NCBI RefSeq assembly: GCF_035222275.1
Contig: NC_085885.1
Coordinates: 2,542,001-2,606,000 of the forward strand
Direction: 5' to 3'
Source: Podospora bellae-mahoneyi
Taxonomy: Eukaryota; Ascomycota; Sordariomycetes; Sordariales; Podosporaceae
Length of the DNA: 64,000 nucleotides
Positions 10,454 to 19,077 of this stretch are shown piece after piece. The stretch's first letter is position 1, and every line of letters begins with the position of its first letter. Below the pieces are notes generated by a model. That model did no database searches, was not told where the DNA came from, and saw nothing but the letters and a program-made list of their open reading frames with translations. A program made the translations under genes and the position numbers.

Positions 10454-10831
10454 ATGGCTTCCTCCTCCTCCTCCCAGCCTCAAGATCCAGACCAACAAAA
10501 GACTCTCACCACCAAAGCCTCCAATGAATCCCTCGCCGCCGCCTCGACGGTAGTCCCCGACAGCGAGGCCACCACAACGGGAAAGCAACCACAGGCACCG
10601 ACTCGGTACCTCTACTATGAGAAAGTGGGCGAGCCAGACCCGAACTATGTCCCCAAGCCGCCGTCAAAACTGGCCAAGTTCATGGCCAAATTCCAGAGCC
10701 CAATGGTGAAAGCGACAAAGGCCAAGAGACAGGCCGAGATTGACGAGGAGAAGAGAACAGGCATCAAGGTTTATACTCCGGCTGGGGCGCCGATGGGGAG
10801 TGGGCAGCACATTGGGAATGCGTTGAGTTAA
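10454..10831 (+). CDS. Small conserved fungal protein of unknown function (125 aa)
   Basis: A single-exon gene starting ATGGCTTCCTCC. The N-terminal half is low-complexity Ser/Thr/Gln-rich. The C-terminal half is ordered and basic: YLYYEKVGEPDPNYVPKPPS, KLAKFMAKFQSPMVKATKAK, RQAEIDEEKRTGIKVYTPAG, then GSGQHIGNALS at the end. This ordered part reads like a small protein widely shared among Pezizomycotina, but I cannot name a function. There is no signal peptide or membrane segment. An in-frame ATG at 10286 would add 56 residues, including a very basic RRRKKIVPLRKIRRIR stretch. I prefer the internal start because the extension looks like 5' untranslated sequence, but a longer isoform is possible. 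Confidence 0.65.
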   Translation: MASSSSSQPQDPDQQKTLTTKASNESLAAASTVVPDSEATTTGKQPQAPTRYLYYEKVGEPDPNYVPKPPSKLAKFMAKFQSPMVKATKAKRQAEIDEEKRTGIKVYTPAGAPMGSGQHIGNALS

Positions 10832-11582
10832 AGTTTTGGAGGGATGGTGGGAAGTGTGGATTGGATGGCGGTTGATGGTTTACGAGGAGAAGGTATGCCC
10901 TGTATTGGATAGTGCTGTTTGTTTCATGTTGCTATCGGTAGCAATTTCAGTTACATCTTCATGAGGGTGTTCACACAATAAAGGTGCCCAGATTGGTAAC
11001 CAACTCTGTCAGCCGCCTGCAGATAACCCCAGTCTTGGTCCTTGAAGCCTCATGACTTCAACAACACCTTTCGCACACCGAAACTGTTTGTAGTGATCTT
11101 ACTGGCCCAATAATTTAGAACTTTACACGACTAGCTACAGAAACGTCACATGGAATACGCCTCACACGCGCCACTCAGCAAGCTATCAATGAAGTAGCGC
11201 TATCACACGAATGTTGCCGGTGATGACACACACATCATTGCCAACTAGCTTCAACTAATATCATTGGACTGCGTCTCAAACTTCGTGAAAACATCATGTA
11301 GGTATTCTGATCACATATCAGACCTTGAAACAACAGCCACCAAACGCCACACACCTCTCAAAGGATCAAGCCCTCCGAACCTTCGTAAGCAAAACGACAT
11401 AGAACATAGTATGATCATGAGTTTCCAAGCACTTCAAACCAGTATTCAACAGCCATCCCAAATGTCAAGTCACAAATGTATATAAAACACCCATCACTTC
11501 CCAGCAAAAGTAGCCCTCATCTCACGACCACCCATCTCCCACATACCCACCTTCCAGCCTCCAGCCAACCTCGCAAACAAAA
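10832..11582. promoter_or_regulatory. Spacer with TATA box of the pheromone-like gene
   Basis: No gene is seen between 10832 and about 11470. A TATATAAAA box lies at 11479-11487, 96 bases before the ATG at 11583, followed by CA/CT-rich leader sequence. This is a good core promoter for a strongly expressed small secreted precursor. Confidence 0.5.
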
Positions 11583-11981
11583 ATGCACCTCACCACCCCT
11601 CTCCTCACCCTCCTCACCCTCACAACCTCCACCCTCGCCCTCCCCGCCCCGTCGACCGACCTCGCAGCAAGGTGCACCAAGCCCGGCGGTCCACCCTGCT
11701 GGAAACGTGAGCCAGTAGTCCCCGAGGTTGAGCCCCGGTGCCAGCCGTGGAGGGGCGCTCCCTGCTGGAAGAAGCGCAGCCCTGTCCCGAAACCAACTCC
11801 GGCTTCGGCGCCCGTTGTTGAACTGGAAACTCGCTGCACCAAGCCGGGCGGTCCGCCTTGCTGGAAAGAGAAGCGTGAGCCGGAGCCGATGTGTGGCGAG
11901 CCTGGGAGGCCGCCTTGCTGGAAGCAGGTACGAGATGTTGGTAACGCTTTTCGTGTTGAGTTTAAGGAGCCCAAGGTCTGA
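11583..11981 (+). CDS. Kex2-type repeat precursor resembling alpha-factor pheromone
   Basis: A 132-residue secreted precursor. Residues 1-20 form a signal peptide (LTTPLLTLLTLTTSTLAL). Four short repeats share the pattern C-x7-C-W-K: RCTKPGGPPCWK (30-41), RCQPWRGAPCWK (52-63), RCTKPGGPPCWK (84-95) and MCGEPGRPPCWK (103-114). The first three are followed at once or within a few residues by KR, a Kex2 site. The spacers are rich in x-Pro/x-Ala dipeptides (EPVVPEVEP, SPVPKPTPASAP), as expected for Ste13-type trimming. Ascomycete alpha-pheromones are similar Cys...Cys-Trp peptides released the same way, for example the WCxxxGxxCW form. Here the spacing between cysteines is seven rather than six, and no Trp precedes the first Cys, so it may be a divergent pheromone or another cyclised/Kex2-processed peptide. 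No intron is needed. Confidence 0.7.
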   Translation: MHLTTPLLTLLTLTTSTLALPAPSTDLAARCTKPGGPPCWKREPVVPEVEPRCQPWRGAPCWKKRSPVPKPTPASAPVVELETRCTKPGGPPCWKEKREPEPMCGEPGRPPCWKQVRDVGNAFRVEFKEPKV

Positions 11982-12506
11982 CTTGGGAGGTTTAGGTGTG
12001 ATTGGTCACTGATGAGAGGGTGACAGGCGGGGGGGAAGCAGGGCGGAGCTGGTTTGGAAATTGGAGATTCCATAAGGTAGTTGGATTTGTGTTCTCGTTT
12101 CAGAAATCTAGAGCGCTGTGGTTTTTGGGGTGGGACTCTGCTGAATGTCATGGTTGGCAGTTTGGTTGCTCAAGGGGAGACGTGTTTATTGCAAATCCCA
12201 AATTGGAATAGGTACAGCTTAAGTTGCTAGAAGGGGCGTGTTGTGTTGTTGGGGGGCAACCGGGGGAGTGATGCGCAGGTGCGTGCCGGCTGGTAAGCAC
12301 GTTTGCCATGTCATTCGCTTAGTACTTGTTGTGTAAGGGGGAATAGTGAAGATGATCAGATGACCCGGCTGATGTATTGCACTACCCATCGTTATTCTCT
12401 CGTTAGCTGTGAGGATATCCCACCATGTACGATCCCACCCTTCCCCCCCCCCCGCCCTCCCTCCAGTCCACGACACACGCCACCGCTAGAGATTCACTCC
12501 TTAAGC
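11982..12506. other. Intergenic spacer between convergent genes
   Basis: This is 3' flanking sequence of the pheromone-like gene and of the secreted protein on the opposite strand. A C-rich run lies near 12441-12455. No gene was recognised. Confidence 0.5.
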
Positions 12507-13060
12507 CTAAGCCTGCTCCTCAAAATTCTCAAACCCAGCCGCCCTCGAAATATCAGCCACACTCAACCCCGCATCCGCCAACGGAGCCTGCAAGCTCGCC
12601 GCCGAGTTGGCATTCTGAATATCAGCCCCCTCCACGGCAGGATCAACCAAGGGAATGATTCCCCTCAACTCAGGAGTAGCCGGCAAAGCAGCATTGCTGC
12701 AGATGGTGGGGATGTCAACAGCGAAAGGGTTAAAGTTCTTCTCCGCGGCAACCAGGGCGGCAGCACCGGCAATGACCTGGGGGTCGTTGCCTAGGGTGGC
12801 AACAATCTCGTCGGCCAATTCGAGCTAGGGGAAATGTTAGCAAGAGGGAGAAATGAGGTGAAAGAGAGGTAACGGACCTTGGCACAAGCACTGGCGCCAG
12901 CAAGGAGCACGCTGGGGGTCTGGCCGGCGAGGGTACCAGCTGCGCCTGGGGGACCGAAAGCGCCGAGAGCTTGGATGACGCTTTGGACGAGGCCTTCCTG
13001 TCCGAAACGGGCAGAGGCAACAGAGGCCAGGGTGGCGAGGAGGAGGGTCGTGGTTTGCAT
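12507..13060 (-). CDS. Secreted alanine-rich fungal protein (166 aa)
   Basis: Two exons, 12878-13060 and 12507-12824, are joined across a 53-bp intron (12825-12877; GTCCGT donor, GCTAACA branch, CTAG acceptor). The frame reads ACAK/LELADEIVATLG across the junction. Residues 1-17 (MQTTTLLLATLASVASA) are a signal peptide. The mature protein is hydrophobic and alanine-rich, with only two cysteines: ACAKLELADEIVATLG, DPQVIAGAAALVAAEKNFNP, then FAVDIPTICSNAALPATPEL, RGIIPLVDPAVEGADIQNAN. This is a family of secreted or wall-associated proteins in sordariomycetes that I recognise by pattern but cannot assign a biochemical role. The length is typical. There are no GPI-type C-terminal signals. Confidence 0.75.
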
Positions 13061-14458
13061 GGTGAAAAATGGAAGCGAAGCCGACTAGCGGTGTCAAAGG
13101 TATTAAATTGATAATCAACGGTCTCGCCGTGCAAAAAAGAGCGTGATCGAACCGGTCGGTCAGAAAAGAGTGGATAGGGAGATCAGGAAAAGGAAACAAC
13201 TCCCGGGTTGGCGAAGAAGACTTCTTATAGGGATGCACATGATGGTGCCAGTGATGAGGTGATCACCAAAGGAGCCGGCAAAATAGTGGTTGATGTTGAG
13301 CCCCTCGGTGATCATACTGTTGTTTGCGACAGGAATTGGCTGGCAGTTTTTGGGTGATGTTTGAGGTTCTGCCGTGTTCCTTGTGCGGCAAGGCTCGGCG
13401 CATGGCATTTCCAGCAGAAGCCGATACAACAATGCCGTGTTGACTTGTGGAGATATCAGACGAAAGGATGATCTTGGGTGCTTTGGGTAAAATTCATCCA
13501 GGTTGTCAAGGACAATTGTGATCATCCAAACCGAGTTTCTCAGACTCGTCTCGGGCAGTCAAACCAAGAGGACATTGCACAGGATTGGGTTTTGGGACGT
13601 GATAATGCTGGCTCCCGTGTTGGTTATCTGTAGTCGCACGTGTTGAACAATCCTCTTGTCCGTGTGTGTGTGTGTGTGTGTGTGTGCGTGTGTGTGTGTG
13701 TGTGTCCATCATTCCACGTGGTTTTGCTGTCGTTTTGTTCCATCCCGTCGTGGGGGTGCCATCGTCGTTGATGTCTCGAGGTGGGGGGCGCTCTTGGCAG
13801 CAGACGTCACTTGGTGTCAAAGCTGAGTTTGATGGACGGCAGCAGGTGTCCGAACTGTCACGAACACGGGAAAAGGCGCTCTGGAGCCTCCCTTACTGTG
13901 GCTCGGCATCATGTGATGCCGCCCGTTTCTTATCGAGACCTCACACATTCTTACTCTTGGCCGCAACTCACCATCAACCCACAGACAGCGACTGTCATCC
14001 CATCAACATGCGAACTGCGACCGTTTATAGATTTTTTCTATTAATGTATCGTAATAATGTCCTGCCGGCGACCAAGGTGCCCCAAATACACTAGCGCGGA
14101 CTTTGCTCTTCGATCAAGTAGGTACCCGCACTTGACGCGAAAGAGCAGTTATGTACAAGGTCAGTTCCCATCCAAACATCCCATACCCGAAGCGCCCCCC
14201 ATTCCCAAACCTCACCCCCCGCCCAAATTGATATTACAGTAAAGGCAGAGACATATACACCGGGCTCGTATTCTTTTCGTCTCTCGTTGTCGTCGTCCGT
14301 ACCTTTCCCAGCTCGGCTCGGCCATGCGGTGTCAATGCCGTCGAGCAAAGTGTAGCGAGGACGCCGTCTCGTCATTAGTTGTTATTCCCCGGATTCCTTC
14401 GCCTCTTGAAGCAAACACTCTCCAGCTCCTGATGATGCTGTTCGCAGAAGAAAAATGC
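13061..14458. other. Intergenic with a GT microsatellite
   Basis: This region contains the promoter of the minus-strand secreted protein and the 3' flank of the glycosyltransferase gene. No supported coding region. A (GT)n tract lies at 13662-13705. Confidence 0.5.
13662..13705. repeat. (GT)n dinucleotide microsatellite
   Basis: About 22 GT units with one GC interruption near 13686. A likely length-variable locus. No gene overlaps it. Confidence 0.95.
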
Positions 14459-15916
14459 TCATGAAAAATGCAGCCACCCCTTCTTTTCCTCCTCCTTTCT
14501 TTTCTCCTCTTCCTCCTTGCGCTTGGCGTCTTGGGCTTCGGCCTTTTTCGCTTCGGCTTCTTTCCTCTTCTTTTCCTCCTCCTCCTTCTTCCTCTTCTCG
14601 GCCTCCTCACGGTCCTTCTTTCTCTTCTCCTCTTCAGCCTTGGCCTTCTCGGCGGCCTCCTTCCTTTCTTGCTCCTTCTGCGCGACAATCTTTCTCTGCT
14701 CCTCCTCGGACATCTTGGCAAAGGCCTCGACGTTCTTGTCCCAGGTCTTGACGCACTCATCGTTCCAGTTGCACTTCTCAACCTCACCATAGGCAGGGTG
14801 GCTGTAGCGGGGATGTCTGCTGGGCCAGTTGGAAGCGTGGTAGTGGTGTCTGACGAGAGCAGCTCTGGCGTCGTGATTGCCTGAATCCGAGTGGCCTTGG
14901 CCGGCAGCAAAAGCCTCGACGGTGAGGACGAGGGTGCGGCTTACGAGCTTGGATTCCTGGAGGTCGTGGAAGAGATCCCAGTCGACCTTGATGTTGGGGT
15001 CCTCCTTGTGAAGATCCATCTCGGCGAGAATGGCGGTGGTGAAGGCAGACGGACCAGTACCGCTGATGATCTGGTCGAAATCGAGCTTGACGTCGGCAAG
15101 AGGGACGTTCTGCTCCTTGGCAACACCATTGAGCCATGTCATGATCTGCTCAATGAGTCTCATCATGACGGGCAGCTGGGGCTTGCACATGAAGGTCCAC
15201 TGGCAGAAAGAACGCGACTTGGGACCAAGAATGGGGTGATCCTTCCAGTCAGGCTCATCAATCTCGACGCCAATAACCATATCGATATCCTTGACGTTGT
15301 AACGGTCGGGGATGAACTTGGAGAGAGGCTTCAAGGCCTCGACATCGATATCGGCGTACAGACCACCCTCGGCATACATGACGATGTAGCGGAGGAGATC
15401 GGCCTTGACAATGGCAGCCTTGACGTCGCGGTAAAAGTTGACAATGTCGGGGCGGTTGAAGCCCTCGGGGCCAAAGTGCCACTCGACGTACTTCATGTCA
15501 TTGTCGTCGGTCAACACCTCGTATCGATAATCGGGGTTCTTGCCAACCCATGAGCGGGCGGTATTGATGTCACGCTCCTCGAATCTGAGAGGGTTGACCT
15601 TCCATGTCTGCCAAATCTTTCTGGGGAACTCGGTGCGGACGGCCTTGGGGGTCTGAGCTGGTCCTACTGGCGTGATGGGCACAGCTGGCGCAGCCACCAC
15701 CGGGACCGGTGGACGGGCGAGGGCGGCGGCATTCGAGGTGACTTCGCGAACACGCGAGTGGAAAAGGTTCAGGTTAAAGGTGAAGAAGATGAGGATGATG
15801 GCGGCAACGTATATTGGGAGGCAACGGCGGAACTGTGTTGGTAGGCGGTTGCGGAACTGAGCTGTGGTGGCGGCCAAGGTTGGCGACCCCAATGGGGAAC
15901 CAAGCTTGGACATCAT
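14459..15916 (-). CDS. GT32 (OCH1-like) type II membrane glycosyltransferase (485 aa)
   Basis: The start is the first of two tandem ATGs at 15916. A short cytoplasmic tail leads to a single membrane anchor at residues 34-51 (IYVAAIILIFFTFNLNLF), then a Pro/Ala stem. The lumenal domain carries the GT32 signatures: FPRKIWQTWK near residue 96, YRYEVLTDDND, then ADLLRYIVMYAEGGLYADID with the DxD metal/sugar-nucleotide site. Later come SFCQWTFM and the acceptor-side HHYHASNWPSRHPRY. OCH1-family enzymes transfer mannose in Golgi N-glycan outer-chain or sphingolipid synthesis; the donor for this protein is inferred. An uncommon feature is a highly charged Lys/Glu coiled coil of about 90 residues (RKEAAEKAKAEEEKRKKD and onward) filling the C-terminus to WLHFS. 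It is intronless and divergent from the acyltransferase gene to the right. Confidence 0.85.
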   Translation of the reverse strand: MMSKLGSPLGSPTLAATTAQFRNRLPTQFRRCLPIYVAAIILIFFTFNLNLFHSRVREVTSNAAALARPPVPVVAAPAVPITPVGPAQTPKAVRTEFPRKIWQTWKVNPLRFEERDINTARSWVGKNPDYRYEVLTDDNDMKYVEWHFGPEGFNRPDIVNFYRDVKAAIVKADLLRYIVMYAEGGLYADIDVEALKPLSKFIPDRYNVKDIDMVIGVEIDEPDWKDHPILGPKSRSFCQWTFMCKPQLPVMMRLIEQIMTWLNGVAKEQNVPLADVKLDFDQIISGTGPSAFTTAILAEMDLHKEDPNIKVDWDLFHDLQESKLVSRTLVLTVEAFAAGQGHSDSGNHDARAALVRHHYHASNWPSRHPRYSHPAYGEVEKCNWNDECVKTWDKNVEAFAKMSEEEQRKIVAQKEQERKEAAEKAKAEEEKRKKDREEAEKRKKEEEEKKRKEAEAKKAEAQDAKRKEEEEKRKEEEKKGWLHFS

Positions 15917-17556
15917 GCTGGGCGACCCGATATTTGTTCGAGCGAAAGTAAAGCTACTCGTCAATTCCGTGAATGAATCGCGGTTTCCCGGTTGTACGAC
16001 GTGGGAAAATAGCGAGCGCGGCCAGACAACAGTACTTGGAGTCGTGAGCTGGCTGACGAGTCGGTGTGCCGTAGTCTGGAAAAGTGCCGTTGGGCGACAA
16101 CGCCTGACCCCAGTCCCCACTGGGATGTATCTCTCGAGCAAAAAAGCGAATGTGACGAGACAAGACGAGACGAGCAGGAGGTGAGGTCTCGAGACGAAGG
16201 AAAAAGTGGAAGAGAGAAGAGGAGGATACACGAGTAGCAGTATCACGAGGTCAGGTAAGAGAGAGAGAGAGAGCAAGAGAGAGGTCTAGGCCCCTCCAAT
16301 CGGCGGCCAAGTGGTTCCTTATCTTGTCAGCACTGGCACCAGTCGGTGGTGTCTGCCTCTGCCGGATGCAAACTCGCGCGGGAAATTCATCATGGGCGCG
16401 GCCATTTTGGTCACCTAGCGCCGACACCTTGCCGGGGTCCCCAGGCCCCAGATCCAATCATGGAGGCCCGAGAAAATTCTTCTGACACCGTCCACGCCCA
16501 GGGCACCAGGGGCAGGCCATGGACAGCTGTTTTCGCTATCTTCCCACCACTCTCGCTCTTGTTTTCAACAGGTTCGTGCAGGTTTTAATTCTACTCTGAT
16601 GAGTGCTTGATTCGTGGCGAAGCTGCTGCGACTCTTGCTGATCCAATCATGCCGTTGGCATTCGTGAGTGTCCCATCCGGCCGTCAGCCAGTGAGATCTG
16701 TCAGACACGATAGGGGCTGTTTTTCCAAAAACCGAATCCCCTGCCCGGTTGCGGGAGCGGTGCCCCATTGTAAAGCAGGCTAAGCTCACCAAGCTGCCAA
16801 CCCCTGCTCGACGCGATCGGTCGTTGCCGTTTTTGGTAGACTTGTGTGGGACTGGCCTGTGCGCTATCAGCCAGTCATCGGTCGGGGCTATGGCGCACTG
16901 TGTAAACAGGCACACCCCAGATATCGCCTGGTGTACCGTGCACCCCCTCCCTGTCTCGCTAGGCTACCTGGGCGGGCATTGAAATCAAGATCTCAGTGCA
17001 GGTGCTTCCTGGCTTCCAGCTTGCCATGGCCTCTCCGCTGGAACGCAGATACGGCGGGCGACAGGCGATGGTTAATTATTTCGTCATGCTCAGTTTGTTC
17101 CCCCGCGTTTGCATTTTCTGCTTGTGATTTTTCCGCTTTTTCTCGTGTAGATAGAGAGGGGGAGCGTGCGTTTTGATACGAACTGTTGCTGCCATCTGAA
17201 AACCTGGGAGGCTTATCCGGTGTTGATCCCGCCAATCCCGCTTCAACTTCAAGACCCCGACGGTGCCACAGTGTTTTCTTGATTCTCTCTGTTCGACCGC
17301 TGGCTCTCGGTGGATTTTCTTCTTTTTCCCCTGAAGAATATTTCCCAGCTGAGTGGTCTCGGAGTCGCACGCACTCGCTGGTTTCCGAACCGCAAAGTCG
17401 ACGACAAAACGACTTTTCCCTCCCTCCCTCCGGCACTTACCGCGCTTATCTCCTGAGACCTTTTCGGCCCATAGCGGACAGATCGGAGCCTCGACATCTT
17501 TGTTTACCTACTTTCCACTCTCGGGCAGGCAAACGGTCAATGTCGCCGCCTTCAAA
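15917..17556. promoter_or_regulatory. Shared 1.6-kb divergent promoter region
   Basis: This lies between two divergently transcribed genes. It contains a GA-rich run at 16258-16285 near the glycosyltransferase side and TTTTCTTCTTTTTCC-like pyrimidine tracts near 17317 before the acyltransferase. A short upstream ATG frame at 17540 overlaps the acyltransferase start out of frame. No independent gene is supported, although some GC-rich frames are open by chance. Confidence 0.45.
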
Positions 17557-19077
17557 ATGCACTCCCTCCGCGAAGGCATCCTAGACGGCACGGGAAACGA
17601 CTCCACCGCCGTCAAGTCCACCGCCCCTTCCTTCTCCCTCAAAGCCATCCTCCGCGGCCTCCGGCACATCCTCTGGCCAAAAGCCGCCTCGGCAGACAGC
17701 TCTCCACGACAGCTCCGACCAACAGCCTACCTCGACGGTCTGCGCGGGTTCGCCGCCTTTCTGGTGTACATCCACCACCACCAGCTCTGGGCCCACGGCG
17801 CGGAGAGCCTGCAGTCTGCAGTCTACTTTGAGAACGCCTACGGCTTCGACGGGGAGTTTCGGTTGTCAACATTTTATGGCATTAGGAACTTTTTTACCGG
17901 GGGGCACATGGCTGTGGCCGTGTTTTATGTCATCTCGGGCTATGTCCTTTCCGTCAAGCCGCTGGCGTTGATGCAGAGCGGGGAGCATCTCAAGCTGGCG
18001 GATAATTTGGCATCGGCGTTTTTCCGGAGGTGGTTTAGGTTGTATCTGCCTATTATTGCCACTACGCTTGTTTACATCACCTCGTGGCATCTTTTTGGGT
18101 ACTGGAACTTTGCTTGCCCTCCCAAGGAGACGTTCAGGGACGAGCTGTGGAATTGGTATGTCGAGTTCAAAAACTTTTCGTTCTTGTTCAAAGAAGGGGG
18201 TTGGATCTGGGTCAAGGCGAACACGCATACCTGGTCGATACCGCTCGAGATGAGGGGCAGCGTGATCACTTACATGGCTTGCATGGCGCTCTCCCGGGCG
18301 ACGACTAAGGCGAGACTGATGTGTTTGGTTGTGCTGGTGGGGTATTACCTTTATGTGGTGGATGGGTATTACGGGGCGTTGTTTGTCGCGGGGATGTTGC
18401 AGGCGGATTTGGACCTGTTGGCGAGGAGGGAGGGGGGGTATTTTCCTGGTTGGCTGAGGAGGTTGGAGAGGCACAAGACGTTTATTTACTATCATCTTTT
18501 TGTGGTGAGCATGTACCTTGCCGGGGTGCCGTCGGCGACGAACAAGGTGGAGGATTTGAGGGCGAATCCGGGGTGGTATTGGTTGAGTTATCTCAAGCCG
18601 CAGGCGGTGTTCGATCCGAAGTGGTTTTATCTGTTTTGGGCGGCGAATATGCTGGTGGCGGCGGTGCCGAGGATGGGGTGGTTGAGGAGGTGGTTTGAGG
18701 GGAGGTTTTGCCAGTTTTTGGGGAGGATTTCGTTCGCGTTTTATTTGGTGCATGGGCCAATTTTGGCGACGGTGGGGGATCGGCTGTATCATGCTGTGGG
18801 ATGGGGGAGGCCGGTCGAGGCTGGGGAGGTGGACATGCTGGCGGCGTGGAGGGATTTGTTGCCGTTGCCCAAGGTTGGGCCGATCGGGTTGGAGTTTTCG
18901 TTTTTGGTGCCGCATTTGATCTTGTTGCCGTTGACGTTTTGGGTGGCGGATATTGTGACAAGGATGGTGGACGAGCCTTCGGTCAAGTTTGCGGCTTGGC
19001 TTTATAAAAGGGTTCAGGGAGGAGGGAAACCAGAGATGAAGCCAGAGAGTAACGAGATGATGCTGAGACTGGCTTGA
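17557..19077 (+). CDS. Acyltransferase-3 family multi-pass membrane protein (506 aa)
   Basis: The first in-frame ATG follows a good AAA context (TTCAAAATGCAC). After a soluble N-terminus comes the family's hallmark YLDGLRGFAAFLVYIHHHQL with an early His pair, then about ten hydrophobic segments. These include GGHMAVAVFYVISGYVLSVK, YLPIIATTLVYITSWHLFGY, LMCLVVLVGYYLYVV, YHLFVVSMYLAGV, FCQFLGRISFAFYLVHGPIL and LVPHLILLPLTFWVADIVT. Members of PF01757 transfer acyl groups to sugars, lipids or secondary metabolites at a membrane, and fungal versions with this layout are common. The substrate is unknown. Length is normal and there is no intron. Confidence 0.85.
   Translation: MHSLREGILDGTGNDSTAVKSTAPSFSLKAILRGLRHILWPKAASADSSPRQLRPTAYLDGLRGFAAFLVYIHHHQLWAHGAESLQSAVYFENAYGFDGEFRLSTFYGIRNFFTGGHMAVAVFYVISGYVLSVKPLALMQSGEHLKLADNLASAFFRRWFRLYLPIIATTLVYITSWHLFGYWNFACPPKETFRDELWNWYVEFKNFSFLFKEGGWIWVKANTHTWSIPLEMRGSVITYMACMALSRATTKARLMCLVVLVGYYLYVVDGYYGALFVAGMLQADLDLLARREGGYFPGWLRRLERHKTFIYYHLFVVSMYLAGVPSATNKVEDLRANPGWYWLSYLKPQAVFDPKWFYLFWAANMLVAAVPRMGWLRRWFEGRFCQFLGRISFAFYLVHGPILATVGDRLYHAVGWGRPVEAGEVDMLAAWRDLLPLPKVGPIGLEFSFLVPHLILLPLTFWVADIVTRMVDEPSVKFAAWLYKRVQGGGKPEMKPESNEMMLRLA

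Noticed and set aside
14891-15553. Open frame of 220 codons on the plus strand
   Set aside because: It is antisense to the conserved GT32 domain and mirrors its codon pattern; no start context or domain of its own.
17866-18915. Open frame of 349 codons on the minus strand
   Set aside because: It lies opposite the acyltransferase gene and consists of Arg/Pro/His-rich low-complexity sequence, typical of a shadow frame.
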